In this document: positions 8,254 to 17,385 of the stretch, one piece after another
Layout of the letters: every line of letters starts with the position of its first letter
How positions within the stretch are numbered: position 1 is the stretch's first letter
NCBI GenBank assembly: GCA_937872985.1
Contig: CALMUW010000104.1
Span: 1-34,770 of the forward strand
Direction: 5' to 3'
DNA length: 34,770 nt
DNA from: an uncultured Alphaproteobacteria bacterium
Lineage (GTDB): Bacteria; Pseudomonadota; Alphaproteobacteria; Rhizobiales; Aestuariivirgaceae
Made by a program: the position numbers and the translations under genes
The notes under the pieces: model-generated
Told to the model about the DNA's origin: nothing
The model's database searches: none
The model's input: the letters and a program-made list of their open reading frames with translations, nothing else

Positions 8254-9152
8254 AGCACGTTCCTCAGCATACGGATCAAGGTGAGGCGTGAGGTGATGAG
8301 CGCGATGGCGGTGGCCGCCACGGGCACGGCGAGAAGTGCTGCATAGCTCGACAGTGCCAGAGCGGGCGGGGCAAAGAGCAGGCTGCGGCTTGCCGCCGCC
8401 AGACCTTCGCCGCTGACGCGCCCGGACAGCCCGAGGAAGAAGAAGACGAGGAGCGCCAGACCGACGCCGATGAGGCCGGCGTAAAGCCCGGTCGCGAGAA
8501 AGCGCCGGTCGATCTGGCGGGCGATGTAACCATCCTTGGCGCCGACGAGATGGAGCACGTCCACCACCTGCCGGTTGGCATCGAGCACGGTGCGGGTGGC
8601 GAAGATGACCATGGCCACGGCGGAGGCGGCGATGAGGGCGAGGATGGCATAGGCCAGGGTGGAGAGCGTCCTGGCCATGTGGGCGAGTTCCGCCTGCCAG
8701 CGCTGGTGCGTGTCGAGGCTTGCCCCCTTCACCGTTTCCTCAAGCCGCTGCGCCAGAGCCTGAAGATCGGGCGGATGGGCGTCATCGAGGGTGAGGCGGA
8801 CAAGGCGCGGAATGGGCAGGTCGTCGGTATTGCCCGTGCCGAGCCAGGGTTCCAGGAGCTTGGCGGCGGCGCGCCGGTCCATCACGGTGATGGCGGCGAT
8901 GCCCGGGGTCTGGCGCAGCACGACGTCGAGCTTCTGCAGTTCGGCGTCGGGGTCCACCCCCTGCACCTGGCGAAGCTGCACCGTGGCCTCGGCGGAAAGC
9001 CCGTGCGTCCATTGCTCCACCGCGCGGTTGATGAGGGTCAGGGCACCGATGGCGAGACAGGCAAGCGTGCACATGACCGCCATGGTGACGGTGAGTGTCT
9101 TCAGCGGTGCCGCCTCGGGCGGAATGATGGGACCGGTTTTTTCGCTCATCAT
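8250..9152 (-). CDS. ftsX: Cell division ABC-like permease FtsX
   Basis: 300 residues. The topology is the FtsX one: a first membrane segment at about 20-43, an extracytoplasmic domain to about 160, then three membrane segments (about 165-190, 215-245, 265-290). FtsX works with the ATPase FtsE at the division septum and in other bacteria controls periplasmic peptidoglycan hydrolases. Sequence similarity within the family is low, so the call rests on topology plus the overlapping ftsE gene upstream (ATGA at 9149-9152). ATG 9149 is a second possible start. It is translationally coupled to plsC downstream. Confidence 0.88.
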   Translation of the reverse strand: MMSEKTGPIIPPEAAPLKTLTVTMAVMCTLACLAIGALTLINRAVEQWTHGLSAEATVQLRQVQGVDPDAELQKLDVVLRQTPGIAAITVMDRRAAAKLLEPWLGTGNTDDLPIPRLVRLTLDDAHPPDLQALAQRLEETVKGASLDTHQRWQAELAHMARTLSTLAYAILALIAASAVAMVIFATRTVLDANRQVVDVLHLVGAKDGYIARQIDRRFLATGLYAGLIGVGLALLVFFFLGLSGRVSGEGLAAASRSLLFAPPALALSSYAALLAVPVAATAIALITSRLTLIRMLRNVL

Positions 9153-9805
9153 GCGGCCCGCAATTGCCCGTGCTCGAGGTGAAGCGCCGGGGCCCCGGTC
9201 TGACGGATCAGCTCGCTGTCGTGGGTGGCGACAAAGACGGTGGGGCCCTGCTTGTTGAGTTCGAGGAAGAGATGCATGAGCCTTCGGGCCAGGGCCGGAT
9301 CGACGTTGCCGGTGGGTTCGTCGGCCAGCAGCAGTTCGGGCCGCGAGATGACGGCCCGGGCAATGGCGGCGCGCTGCTTTTCCCCGCCCGACAAGACCGG
9401 CGGATAGGCCTCGGCCTGATGGGCCAGACCCACCCAGGCGAGCAGGTCCATGACATCCCGGGCATAGGTCTCGCGGCGCTGGCCGGTGATGCGCAGGGGC
9501 AGGGCCACATTGTCAAAGGTGGTGAGGTGGTCGAGCAGGCGGAAATCCTGAAACACCACGCCGATGCGCCGCCGCATGAGGGGAATGGCGGATTGGGCAA
9601 GGGCGGTCACATCCTCGCCGAAGAGCGAGATCAGTCCGCGCGTCGGCTTCAGGGCGAGAAACAGCAGACGCAGCAGCGAGGTCTTGCCCGCGCCCGAGGG
9701 GCCGGTGAGAAAGCAGAAGGCTCCGGGATCGAGCCGGAAGGTAATGTCCTTCAAAATTTCGGGCCCGCCGCCATAGCGCAGGCCCACTGCATCCAGCCTG
9801 ACCAA
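9149..9805 (-). CDS. ftsE: Cell division ATP-binding protein FtsE
   Basis: 218 residues, a single ABC ATPase domain: Walker A GPSGAGKTS (35-43), Q-loop VVFQDFRLL, signature LSGGEKQR (138-145), Walker B LLLADEP (158-164), switch His in VATHDSEL. It energises FtsX at the septum. The start is a TTG codon at 9805 (LVRLDAVGLRYGG), chosen because FtsE proteins begin at this point of the fold and GGGGAG lies eight bases upstream. A canonical CtrA box begins 20 bp upstream of the start, so cell-cycle control is likely. It is the first gene of the ftsE-ftsX-plsC-nrdJ unit. Confidence 0.93.
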   Translation of the reverse strand: MVRLDAVGLRYGGGPEILKDITFRLDPGAFCFLTGPSGAGKTSLLRLLFLALKPTRGLISLFGEDVTALAQSAIPLMRRRIGVVFQDFRLLDHLTTFDNVALPLRITGQRRETYARDVMDLLAWVGLAHQAEAYPPVLSGGEKQRAAIARAVISRPELLLADEPTGNVDPALARRLMHLFLELNKQGPTVFVATHDSELIRQTGAPALHLEHGQLRAA

Positions 9806-9824
9806 TTCCGGCTCCCCGCCGCCC

Positions 9825-9841
9825 TTAACCGCCCATTAACC
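9825..9841. promoter_or_regulatory. CtrA box between ftsE and the zinc-ribbon gene
   Basis: TTAA-N7-TTAACC: TTAA at 9825-9828 and TTAACC at 9836-9841 match the full alphaproteobacterial CtrA consensus. It lies 20-36 bp upstream of the ftsE start (minus) and 72 bp upstream of the zinc-ribbon gene (plus). It could repress ftsE and/or activate the divergent gene. A second inverted pair, AACC-N5-GGTT, overlaps its right side. Confidence 0.65.
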
Positions 9842-9912
9842 GTAAAGGTTGTTAGCCTGACATAGTCCCGTTTCCGGGCGCGTTTCGAATCATCAGGCCC
9901 CCACCTTCGTCC

Positions 9913-10644
9913 ATGATAATCTCCTGTCCCTCCTGTGCAACCCGCTATGACTGGCCGTCGCGCCAGCCGCCGCCCGAGGGCATGACGCTGACCTGCCGGG
10001 GCTGCGGCCACGGCTGGATCGAGGCGCGGCCGCTGGACGTGATCGACGTGGTGGCGCACGAGACGCCGCGCGCCCTGCCGCCGCCCCTCATCGACCATGC
10101 CTATGAGCCCGACGGCGAGGTGACACGGCTGATGCAGGCGGCGCGTGAGGCGCGCGAGGCCCACGAGGACCGGCGCAAGCGGCGCTTCCGCACGCTACAG
10201 GCCTGGGCCATCTTCGGCGTGGTGGCGGTATCGCCGCTGGCCGCCGCCGCGGCCCTGCCGGAACAGGTGGTCAGGCTCGCGCCCGCCGCCATCGGCGTCT
10301 ATGCCCGGCTCGGCTATGACGTGAATATCTACGGGCTGGAAATCCGCCGGGTGGAACAGCAGCATGTGACGGCGAACGGCACGCGGGTTCTGACCATCAA
10401 GGGCGAGATCGCCAATATCTCCGGCGCGGCGCGCAAGATTCCGTGGTTGCGCTTTGGCCTTCTGGCACCGGACAGCACGACCGACCTCTATCACTGGACG
10501 CTGGATACCGGCGCCCGGCCGCTGCGCCCCGGCGAGGTCACGGGCTTCATCACCCGCGTGGCCTCGCCGCCGGAAACTGCGGGAAGAGTGCAGATTCGTT
10601 TTGCCCATGCCGATGAAATCGGCTCAAATGCGGGGCATGACTGA
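9913..10644 (+). CDS. Zinc-ribbon (MJ0042-type) single-pass membrane protein
   Basis: 243 residues. The N-terminal zinc ribbon is CPSC (5-8) and CRGC (28-31). An acidic/arginine-rich linker (about 66-94) leads to one transmembrane helix (about 97-115). A C-terminal beta-rich domain (about 125-235; VLTIKGEIANISGAARKIPWLRFGL) resembles DUF3426. The topology suggests a cytoplasmic zinc ribbon and a periplasmic domain. Its role is unknown. It is divergent from ftsEX and sits beside the CtrA box. The start at 9913 directly precedes the zinc ribbon, with no clear Shine-Dalgarno sequence. The stop overlaps the start of hpt. Confidence 0.82.
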   Translation: MIISCPSCATRYDWPSRQPPPEGMTLTCRGCGHGWIEARPLDVIDVVAHETPRALPPPLIDHAYEPDGEVTRLMQAAREAREAHEDRRKRRFRTLQAWAIFGVVAVSPLAAAAALPEQVVRLAPAAIGVYARLGYDVNIYGLEIRRVEQQHVTANGTRVLTIKGEIANISGAARKIPWLRFGLLAPDSTTDLYHWTLDTGARPLRPGEVTGFITRVASPPETAGRVQIRFAHADEIGSNAGHD

Positions 10645-11194
10645 GACCCTCATCGACGGGCATCGGATCGATGTCCTGTTTTCCGCCGCCGACATCAGCG
10701 CCCGCATCGCCACCATGGCGCAGGAGATTGCCGCCCGCAGGCCCACCCGGCTGCTGGTGGTGCCGATCCTCAAGGGCTCCTTCATCTTCGCCGCTGACCT
10801 GATCCGCGCCATGCATGGGGCGGGGCTGTCGCCCGAGGTCGATTTCATGATGCTGGCGAGCTATCGCGAGGCCACCAGGTCGTCAGGGCAGGTGGATGTG
10901 GTGCGCGACATCGAATCGGCGGTGCATGGCCGCGACGTGCTGCTGGTCGACGACATTCTGGAATCGGGCCGGACGCTGGCCTTCGCCAAGGACCTGCTGA
11001 CGGCGCGCGGCGCCAGGAGCGCCATGACGGCGGTATTGCTCAACAAGCCGGGGCATCTTGCCGCCCACATCGCCGCCGACTTCACCGGCTTCACCTGCCC
11101 CGATCTCTTCGTCGTCGGCTATGGCATGGACATGGCCAACCAGTTCCGCGAATTGCCCTTCGTCGGCCATGTGCTGTCGCCGGGCGCGGATTGA
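10637..11194 (+). CDS. hpt: Hypoxanthine phosphoribosyltransferase
   Basis: 185 residues, normal for Hpt. The PRPP-binding signature VLLVDDILESGRTL is at 101-114; LKGSFIFAADL (45-55) and the C-terminal YGMDMANQFRELPFVG complete the family pattern. It converts hypoxanthine (or guanine) and PRPP to the nucleotide in purine salvage. The start ATG 10637 overlaps the upstream gene by eight bases; ATG 10628 (three residues longer) is possible. The downstream gap holds several hairpins that may end the transcript. Confidence 0.92.
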   Translation: MTETLIDGHRIDVLFSAADISARIATMAQEIAARRPTRLLVVPILKGSFIFAADLIRAMHGAGLSPEVDFMMLASYREATRSSGQVDVVRDIESAVHGRDVLLVDDILESGRTLAFAKDLLTARGARSAMTAVLLNKPGHLAAHIAADFTGFTCPDLFVVGYGMDMANQFRELPFVGHVLSPGAD

Positions 11195-11202
11195 GGTCAC
11201 AG

Positions 11203-11300
11203 CGTGGTGGCTTTGATGCAGTGAAAGCCACCGCGCTAACTTTTTGATGGCGAGCAACTTGTCTGACTTTTGCCTTTTCCATCAAAAGTCAGGTTGCTTT
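11203..11300 (+). repeat. Dispersed two-hairpin element, copy 2
   Basis: Hairpin A arms are GGTGGCTTT (11206-11214) and AAAGCCACC (11224-11232). The linker CTAACTTTTTGATGGC (11236-11251) leads to hairpin B (11252-11299; GAGCAAC / GTTGCTT outer, CTGACTTTTG / CAAAAGTCAG inner). The linker and hairpin B are close to copy 1; hairpin A keeps the structure but not the sequence, a sign of compensatory change. Confidence 0.8.
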
Positions 11301-11399
11301 AGAGCAACCGGAGGTCAGTTGGAATCAACTGCCGCCGACAAGTTGTTCGAAAATCAATATGTTGGCGCAACTTTCCTCTCTCAAATCGTTCCGATTTGA
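11292..11399. other. Cluster of small perfect hairpins in the convergent hpt/TIGR02302 gap
   Basis: Three more perfect inverted repeats follow copy 2: GGTTGCT-TTAG-AGCAACC (11292-11309), CAGTTG-GAAT-CAACTG (11316-11331) and TCAAATCG-TTC-CGATTTGA (11381-11399). None has a long T-run. They probably end or protect the two converging transcripts; the last may be the core of another repeat family. Confidence 0.6.
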
Positions 11400-11411
11400 T
11401 CGTCCGTTGCG

Positions 11412-13922
11412 CTAGTAAAGGCCCTTCAGCAAACGATCGATGTAGTCGCGTTCCACCGGTGACAAGCCGGGTTCGGCGCTGCGCTGGCGCAGAAGTTCCA
11501 GGAGTTCGCGCGCCCGCTGCATGGCCTGTTCCGAGGGCAGCTTGAGATCGGTGGCGGGATTGCGGCCATTGCCGTCGCGGCCCCGGCCCAGGGGATCGCG
11601 GCCCGTGCTGGTCTGGCCCGGTCCCTGCTGCAGCAGGTCGCGCGCCATGCCCTGCAAAGCCTGGCGCAGGGCCTGCAGGGCCTTGCCCTGGGCGGCGAGG
11701 GCCCCTTCCCGGTCGCCCTCGCCCAGCGCCTTTCGGGCATCCTTCATGTGGTCCTCGGCCTGGCCCAGGCCCTCAGGCCCGGCGGGGCCGAGCCTGCGGC
11801 CAAAAGCGCCGGTGCGGTCGCCCAAGTCGCCCTGCCGCTGCGACAGCGACGGGCCGCTGCCCTCGGGTTGGCCCTGGCCCGCGCCATGGTCGGGGGTGCC
11901 CATGCCCTGCTCGCCCTTGGCACCGGGTGCTCCCGGTTCGCCCATGCCGGGGGCGTCGCCGTCACTCTCCGGCGCGCCCTCGTTGCCGTCACCGGACCCG
12001 GACTGGCCCTGCGTATCGTCCATGAGCTTCTGCTGCTGGCGCAGGATGTCGGTCAACTCGTTGAGCTGGCGCATGGCCTGGACATCGCCGCCGCTCTTTC
12101 CGGCCTGGAGATTGCGCATGAGCCGGTCAAGCTCGGAGAGCATCTGGCGGGCCTGGTCAGTGGCACCGCTGCGCGACAGTTTCTCGATGTTGTCCAGCAT
12201 TTTCTGGAGATCCTGATCGGTCACGGCCTTACTGTCGCCGGGAGCGGCGGCCGCGTCGCGTGACTGTTCGCCTAGGGCCTTCAGGTAGCGCTGCATGGCG
12301 GCGCGCAGGTTCTTCATCAGGGCCTGAAGCTTCTCCGGCGGCGCGCCCTCGGCCAGGGCCTGCTCCAGGGCGCGGCGGGCCGCTTCCAGCGCGGCGCGAG
12401 GTTCGGCAAGCCGGCCTTCCTCAAGGGCGAGAGCCACGGCCCAGAGGTCGACAACCGAGGTTGCGACCTGATCGGGGTCTTCCACCTGCTCGAGGCGCGT
12501 GGCAATGGCGGCCAGCATGAGAAGATCGCCGAGGTGCTCCACCTGCCCCCTGGGATAGGTGACGAGCGCCCGCAGCAGGGCCGCCACATCGCCAGCCTGG
12601 CCGCCGTCGAGGATGAGGCGCTTGCGCTGTTCCATGACCGCCCGGGCCATGAGCTTGGTGAAGGGCCGCTCCGGCAGGTCGAGGGTGAGGGGGGCGCTTG
12701 GGGTTTCATGGCCCGCCGCATCGCGCGCGGTCAGTGTCACGATCACCCGGAAGCCCGCCCAGGGATGGCTGGTGAGATCATTGGTGGCGGTGGCCTTCTC
12801 GGTTCGGCTCTGGGGCTTCGACAGTTTCACCGGAAACTCCGGCGGCTCGAAGATGAAGATGCCGTTGCTGGCAAAGCCCGGCCCGTCTGCCTGCTCGTCG
12901 GCCAGCGCGATGTCCGCCGTGATGCCGGTGAGCCCGTAGTCATCACGCGCCTCAAAGGGCAGGCCGAGCGCGCCCAGGGGCTCCACCACCGGCTTGTCGC
13001 CGAGCGTGATCACCGGGGCCAGGTCGGGCAGGGTGTCGAGCTGCCAGCGGAGGCGGGTTTTGCCGTCCTCGAGCAACAGGCTGACCGGCCGGGTGATGCT
13101 GGCGCTGGCGGAATAGAGGCCATTGGCGAGGCTGGCCTTGAGGTCGGCGGGCGGTGCTTCCGCGCCCGCTGCGTCAGCGGCGAGAAAATGGAGCTGCGGG
13201 GCCCGGGCATTGCCCAGACGAAGCTGGAACAGGGACCCCTCCGGCACCACGATGGGCCTGGCGGCGGCTGGTTCCTCGCCGCGCCGGGTGAGGAGGATGG
13301 GGGGCTTGCCGGTGTAGGCGGGGGGCGTGAGCCAGGCCTCAAGGGCGGTGCCGGTGGCCACCGCGGCGGCGGGCGTCAGGGTCAGGGCCTCCTTCAGGCT
13401 GGCGAGCGGCGTCTGCGGGGCGAGCACGGTGGCGGCCACCACGGCCAGCGCCACCGGCACGCGCAGGGCGCGGGGGTCGAAGCTGCGCCAGGCGGAACGC
13501 GGCGGGCTTAGGGGCAGGCGGGAGAGCCGTGCTTCCTGACGGCGCCGATGTTCCGTCCACAGAGGATGATCGGCGGCGGCACCGGCGGGATGATCGCCAA
13601 GACTTTGCAGCGGCTGATGGGTGAGACCCGCGTGGGCCTCCAGCCGGGCCATGGCGCGCTGGCGGCTGGGCATGCCAAGGCCGCGCACGGCACGCAGTGT
13701 CCAGACGAAGGCGGCGGCCATGACCGCCAGCACGAGAACACGCCAGGTCTGCGGCAGAGGAAGGAGCAGGCCCGACACGATGACGGCATAGGCGCTGCCC
13801 AGCACCATGAGCGGCCCAAACAGCCGCGGCCACAGGTCCTCCCAGAACAGGAGGGCGCGCTGCAGGGCGATGCGGGCCGCAAAGCGTGAGGGCGTGGTCA
13901 TGGGGCCAGCATCGTCGGGCAT
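11412..13922 (-). CDS. TIGR02302 family (DUF4175-like) membrane protein
   Basis: 836 residues. Membrane segments are at about 30-75 and 150-172, after which a large extracytoplasmic beta-rich region runs to about residue 450. A helical region follows (about 450-635), then a Gly/Gln/Asp-rich disordered stretch (about 635-720), and a charged helical C-terminus ending YIDRLLKGLY. The family is largely confined to alphaproteobacteria and has no established function. ATG 13922 is used; ATG 13901 (MTTPSRF) is an alternative. It follows lysA by 31 bp at the end of the argH-lptM-lysA operon, a neighbourhood I recall as conserved in Rhizobiales. Confidence 0.85.
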   Translation of the reverse strand: MPDDAGPMTTPSRFAARIALQRALLFWEDLWPRLFGPLMVLGSAYAVIVSGLLLPLPQTWRVLVLAVMAAAFVWTLRAVRGLGMPSRQRAMARLEAHAGLTHQPLQSLGDHPAGAAADHPLWTEHRRRQEARLSRLPLSPPRSAWRSFDPRALRVPVALAVVAATVLAPQTPLASLKEALTLTPAAAVATGTALEAWLTPPAYTGKPPILLTRRGEEPAAARPIVVPEGSLFQLRLGNARAPQLHFLAADAAGAEAPPADLKASLANGLYSASASITRPVSLLLEDGKTRLRWQLDTLPDLAPVITLGDKPVVEPLGALGLPFEARDDYGLTGITADIALADEQADGPGFASNGIFIFEPPEFPVKLSKPQSRTEKATATNDLTSHPWAGFRVIVTLTARDAAGHETPSAPLTLDLPERPFTKLMARAVMEQRKRLILDGGQAGDVAALLRALVTYPRGQVEHLGDLLMLAAIATRLEQVEDPDQVATSVVDLWAVALALEEGRLAEPRAALEAARRALEQALAEGAPPEKLQALMKNLRAAMQRYLKALGEQSRDAAAAPGDSKAVTDQDLQKMLDNIEKLSRSGATDQARQMLSELDRLMRNLQAGKSGGDVQAMRQLNELTDILRQQQKLMDDTQGQSGSGDGNEGAPESDGDAPGMGEPGAPGAKGEQGMGTPDHGAGQGQPEGSGPSLSQRQGDLGDRTGAFGRRLGPAGPEGLGQAEDHMKDARKALGEGDREGALAAQGKALQALRQALQGMARDLLQQGPGQTSTGRDPLGRGRDGNGRNPATDLKLPSEQAMQRARELLELLRQRSAEPGLSPVERDYIDRLLKGLY

Positions 13923-13953
13923 TGCGGCAGCATGATGCCGGGGCGGGGTGCGG

Positions 13954-15225
13954 TCATTTTCCCTGCCAGTCCGCCAGGCGGTCGAGTCCGATCAGGTCCT
14001 CATAACTCTGGCGCGGGCGGATCACCGCCCAGCGGTCGCCCTTCACCAGAACCTCGGGCACGAGCAGCCGGGAATTATAGGTGGAGGAGGCCACCGCGCC
14101 ATAGGCGCCCGCCGTCAGCGTGGCCAGGAGATGGCCGCGCTCCACGGGCGGCATCTTGCGGTCGAGCGCCAGATAATCGCCGGTCTCGCACACCGGCCCC
14201 ACCACATCGACCAGTCGGGAGCGCGCCCGCGCCTTGGGTTCCTTCACGGGAATGATCTCGTGGTGGGCGTCATAGAGCGTGGGGCGGATCAGGTCGTTCA
14301 TGGCGGCGTCCTGAATGACGAAGCGCTTCTTGTCGCCATCCTTCACGTAGATGACCCGTGACACCAGAATGCCCGCATTGCCGACGATCATGCGGCCCGG
14401 TTCCAGGATGAGGCGCAGGCCCAGCGGCCCCAGGATCTTCTTCACCAGGGCGGCATATTCATCGGGGTGCGGCGGCACGTCATTGGTGCCGCGATAGGGC
14501 ACGCCGAGACCGCCGCCGAGATCGAGATGCTTCAGCGTGTGACCCCTGGCCATCAGGTCGCGGGCCAGTTCCGCCATGAGGGTGAAGGCCTTGCGGAAGG
14601 GGGTGAGTTCGGTGATCTGGCTGCCGATGTGCATGTCGATGCCGACGACGTCGAGGCCCGGCAGCTTCGCCGCGCGGCCATAGACCTCGGGGGCGCGCAG
14701 GAAGGAGATGCCGAACTTGTCGCCGGCCTTGCCGGTGGAGATCTTGTGATGGGTTCTGGCGTCAACATCAGGATTGACCCGCAGCGACACGCTGGCGCGC
14801 TGGCCCACGCGGCCCGCGATGTCGGAGAGCAGCTCAAGCTCGGGCTCGGATTCGACGTTGAAACAATGGATGCCCTCCTTGAGGGCCAGCGCCATTTCGC
14901 GCGCCGTCTTGCCCACGCCGGAAAAGACGATCTTGCGGGCGGGCACCCCGGCGGCGAGCGCGCGCCGCAGCTCGCCCTCGGAGACCACATCCGTGCCGCA
15001 GCCCAACTGGCCCATGAGCCGCAGCACGGCCTGGTTGGAATTGGCCTTCACCGCATAGCACAGAAGATGCGGCTGATCCTTGAAGGCCTCGGCCAGCACG
15101 CGGACATGGCGCTCGAGGGTGGCCTGGGAATAGCAGTAAAAGGGGGTGCCCACCTCGTCGGCGAGCACTTCCAGGTTCACGGCCTCGGCGTGGAGCACGC
15201 CGTTGCGGTAGGCGAAGTGATGCAT
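13954..15225 (-). CDS. lysA: Diaminopimelate decarboxylase
   Basis: 423 residues, a fold type III PLP decarboxylase that makes lysine from meso-diaminopimelate. The PLP lysine is K60 in CYAVKANSN. HIGSQI, DLGGGLGVPY, LEPGRMIVGNAG and GPVCETGD (substrate cysteine and glutamate from the partner subunit) are all present. The N-terminal MHHFAYRNGVLHAE matches the usual LysA start. It lies one base downstream of the lipoprotein gene lptM, and TIGR02302 follows by 31 bp. The call is firm. Confidence 0.95.
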   Translation of the reverse strand: MHHFAYRNGVLHAEAVNLEVLADEVGTPFYCYSQATLERHVRVLAEAFKDQPHLLCYAVKANSNQAVLRLMGQLGCGTDVVSEGELRRALAAGVPARKIVFSGVGKTAREMALALKEGIHCFNVESEPELELLSDIAGRVGQRASVSLRVNPDVDARTHHKISTGKAGDKFGISFLRAPEVYGRAAKLPGLDVVGIDMHIGSQITELTPFRKAFTLMAELARDLMARGHTLKHLDLGGGLGVPYRGTNDVPPHPDEYAALVKKILGPLGLRLILEPGRMIVGNAGILVSRVIYVKDGDKKRFVIQDAAMNDLIRPTLYDAHHEIIPVKEPKARARSRLVDVVGPVCETGDYLALDRKMPPVERGHLLATLTAGAYGAVASSTYNSRLLVPEVLVKGDRWAVIRPRQSYEDLIGLDRLADWQGK

Positions 15226-15226
15226 G

Positions 15227-15331
15227 TCACTGGCTCTGGGTAAAGGCCGGCGGCGGTTCAGGATCGCCCTTCACGCCGCAGGCTGACAGGGCAAGCAGTG
15301 CGGCAAGGCTCACAATGATGATACGGGTCAT
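15227..15331 (-). CDS. lptM: Small lipoprotein, LptM (YifL)-like
   Basis: 34 residues. It has a signal peptide (residues 1-17, MTRIIIVSLAALLALSA), lipobox LSAC with the lipidated Cys18, then the family motif CGVKGDPEPP and a short polar tail ending TQSQ. LptM assists maturation of the LPS transporter LptD in the outer membrane of enterobacteria. The motif and the placement directly next to lysA match the family across proteobacteria. It starts one base after the argH stop and its own stop is one base before lysA, so the operon is argH-lptM-lysA. Confidence 0.88.
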   Translation of the reverse strand: MTRIIIVSLAALLALSACGVKGDPEPPPAFTQSQ

Positions 15332-15332
15332 G

Positions 15333-16718
15333 TCATTTTCCCTTCAGAAGTCTGATCCAGCGCCGGGCCGCGCGCCGGACATTGGCGGGGGCCGTGCCGC
15401 CGAAGCTCGTCCGCGAGGCGGCGGAGCGTTCAGCCGTCAGCACACGGAAGATGTCCTTGGTGATGCGGGGATGGGCCGCCTGCATCTCGGCGAGCGACAG
15501 CCGGGAGAGGTCCACGCCCTTTCTTTCGGCCAGTGCCACAAGGCTTCCCGTGACATGGTGGGCCTCGCGGAAGGGCATCTGCAATTCGCGCACCAGCCAG
15601 TCGGCGAGATCGGTGGCGGTTGAGAAGCCGGTGGCGGCGGCTTCGCGCAGGCGCGTCTCATCGGGCACCATGTCGCGCACCATGCCGGTGGCCGCAGCCA
15701 GTGCCAGCGACAGGCTGTCGAAGGCGTCAAAGGCCGGTTCCTTGTCCTCCTGCATGTCCTTGGAATAGGTGAGGGGCAGGCCCTTCATGACCACGGCAAG
15801 GGCGGTGAAGGCGCCGAGGATGCGGCCCGGCTTGGCGCGGATCAGTTCGGCGGCGTCGGGGTTGCGCTTCTGCGGCATGATGGACGAGCCGGTGGTGAAC
15901 TTGTCCGACAGTTTCACAAAGCGGAACTGGGCCGTGGCCCAGAGCACGATTTCCTCGGCCAGCCGCGACAGGTGGATGGCGCAGATGGTGGCCGCCGCCA
16001 GCACCTCGAGCACGAAGTCGCGGTCGGCAACCGAATCAAGCGAGTTGCGGGTGGGGCGGGCAAAGCCCAGGGCCCTGGCGGTCATGGCGCGGTCGATGGG
16101 AAAGGAGGTGCCGGCCAGCGCCGCTGCCCCCAGGGGGCATTCGTTCATGCGGGCCCGGGCATCGGCCAGACGCGAGCGGTCGCGCGCCAGCATTTCCACA
16201 TAGGCCAGCAGATGGTGGCCGAAGGTTATGGGCTGGGCCACCTGAAGATGGGTGAAGCCCGGCATGAGGGTTGCGGCATGGGCCTCGGCCCTTTCGGCCA
16301 GCGCCCGCTGCAAGTCAGCCATCTGGGCGTCGAGGTGGTCCACCGTGTCGCGCACATAGAGGCGAAAGTCGGTCGCCACCTGGTCGTTGCGCGAGCGCGC
16401 GGTGTGCAAGCGTCCCGCCGCCGGGCCGATCAGTTCCTTCAGACGCGCTTCCACGTTCATGTGGATGTCCTCAAGGGCTGACGAGAAGGTGAAAGTGCCC
16501 GCCTCGATCTCGGCTTGCACCTGATCGAGGCCGTGCCTAATTTGCGCCGCGTCGGCCTTGGTGATGATGCGTTTCTCGGCCAGCATGGCGGCATGGGCCT
16601 TCGAGGCCCTGATGTCCTGGGCAAAGAGGCGCTTGTCAAAGCCGATGGAGGCGTTGATCTCGGCCATGATGGCGTCTGGCCCGGAGGCAAAGCGCCCGCC
16701 CCACATTTTGTTGGTCAT
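15333..16718 (-). CDS. argH: Argininosuccinate lyase
   Basis: 461 residues, standard length. It cleaves argininosuccinate to arginine and fumarate, the last step of arginine synthesis. The fumarase/aspartase superfamily signature [11 protein letters not shown] is at 277-287 (Ser279 is in the catalytic loop). The N-terminus [10 protein letters not shown], the [13 protein letters not shown] segment (105-117) and MPGFTHLQ are all conserved. It heads the argH-lptM-lysA-TIGR02302 operon and is divergent from the TlpA-like gene, 36 bp away; no clear promoter is visible in that short gap. Confidence 0.96.
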   Translation of the reverse strand: MTNKMWGGRFASGPDAIMAEINASIGFDKRLFAQDIRASKAHAAMLAEKRIITKADAAQIRHGLDQVQAEIEAGTFTFSSALEDIHMNVEARLKELIGPAAGRLHTARSRNDQVATDFRLYVRDTVDHLDAQMADLQRALAERAEAHAATLMPGFTHLQVAQPITFGHHLLAYVEMLARDRSRLADARARMNECPLGAAALAGTSFPIDRAMTARALGFARPTRNSLDSVADRDFVLEVLAAATICAIHLSRLAEEIVLWATAQFRFVKLSDKFTTGSSIMPQKRNPDAAELIRAKPGRILGAFTALAVVMKGLPLTYSKDMQEDKEPAFDAFDSLSLALAAATGMVRDMVPDETRLREAAATGFSTATDLADWLVRELQMPFREAHHVTGSLVALAERKGVDLSRLSLAEMQAAHPRITKDIFRVLTAERSAASRTSFGGTAPANVRRAARRWIRLLKGK

Positions 16719-16754
16719 GGGTTGCCCCCGGCCCGGACCCGAACGAACGGAGTC

Positions 16755-17381
16755 ATGATGTTCCCTTCAAATCCGCGCCACCGGCTCTATCTCGGCGTGG
16801 CGCTGCTGCTTGCGGCTGTCGTCGGCATTTACGGGCTAAACCTCGTGTCGCGCAAGCATGTGGGTGAAGCGCCGGTGGCCGCGTCCTCGGCCTCGCCCTT
16901 CGCGGTTAGCGCCAGGGGGCAGATCGCCCAGTTCCAGTTTCATGATGCGCCCAAGGACATGACGCTGCCCGCGCTCAAGGATGCGGCGGGGGCCACGGTG
17001 CCGCCGGAGCACTGGCAGGGCAAGGTGACGCTGGTCAATCTCTGGGCCACCTGGTGCCCGCCGTGCCGGGCGGAAATGCCGGAACTGGGAAAATTGCAGG
17101 CGGCCCTCGGCGGCCCTGATTTCGAGGTGGTGACGGTGAATCTCGATACGGCGGCGCGCCAGGACAAGGCCAGGGAGTTTCTGGCCGCTGCGGGCGCGGG
17201 CCATCTGACGTTCTACCGCGACGATGACGGCGCCATGCGCGATGCCCTGTCAGTCCCCGGCCTGCCGGCAACCCTGCTCTTCGACCGGCAGGGGCGGGAG
17301 CTGGGCCGCCTGCTCGGACCGGCGCAATGGGCCAGCGCCGACGCCCAGAGCATGATCAAGGCGGTGATGGATTCAAAGTGA
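16755..17381 (+). CDS. tlpA: TlpA-like periplasmic thiol-disulfide oxidoreductase
   Basis: 208 residues. One N-terminal membrane anchor (about 11-30), then a periplasmic thioredoxin fold with active site WCPPC (100-104) and the cis-proline region [14 protein letters not shown]. TlpA-type reductases reduce periplasmic cysteines, for example during cytochrome oxidase copper-site assembly. Start ATG 16755 or the adjacent ATG 16758; GGAG ends two or five bases upstream, which favours the second. A position divergent from argH matches other rhizobial genomes (recollection). It converges on the dehydrogenase gene, four bases away. Confidence 0.88.
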   Translation: MMFPSNPRHRLYLGVALLLAAVVGIYGLNLVSRKHVGEAPVAASSASPFAVSARGQIAQFQFHDAPKDMTLPALKDAAGATVPPEHWQGKVTLVNLWATWCPPCRAEMPELGKLQAALGGPDFEVVTVNLDTAARQDKAREFLAAAGAGHLTFYRDDDGAMRDALSVPGLPATLLFDRQGRELGRLLGPAQWASADAQSMIKAVMDSK

Positions 17382-17385
17382 GAGG

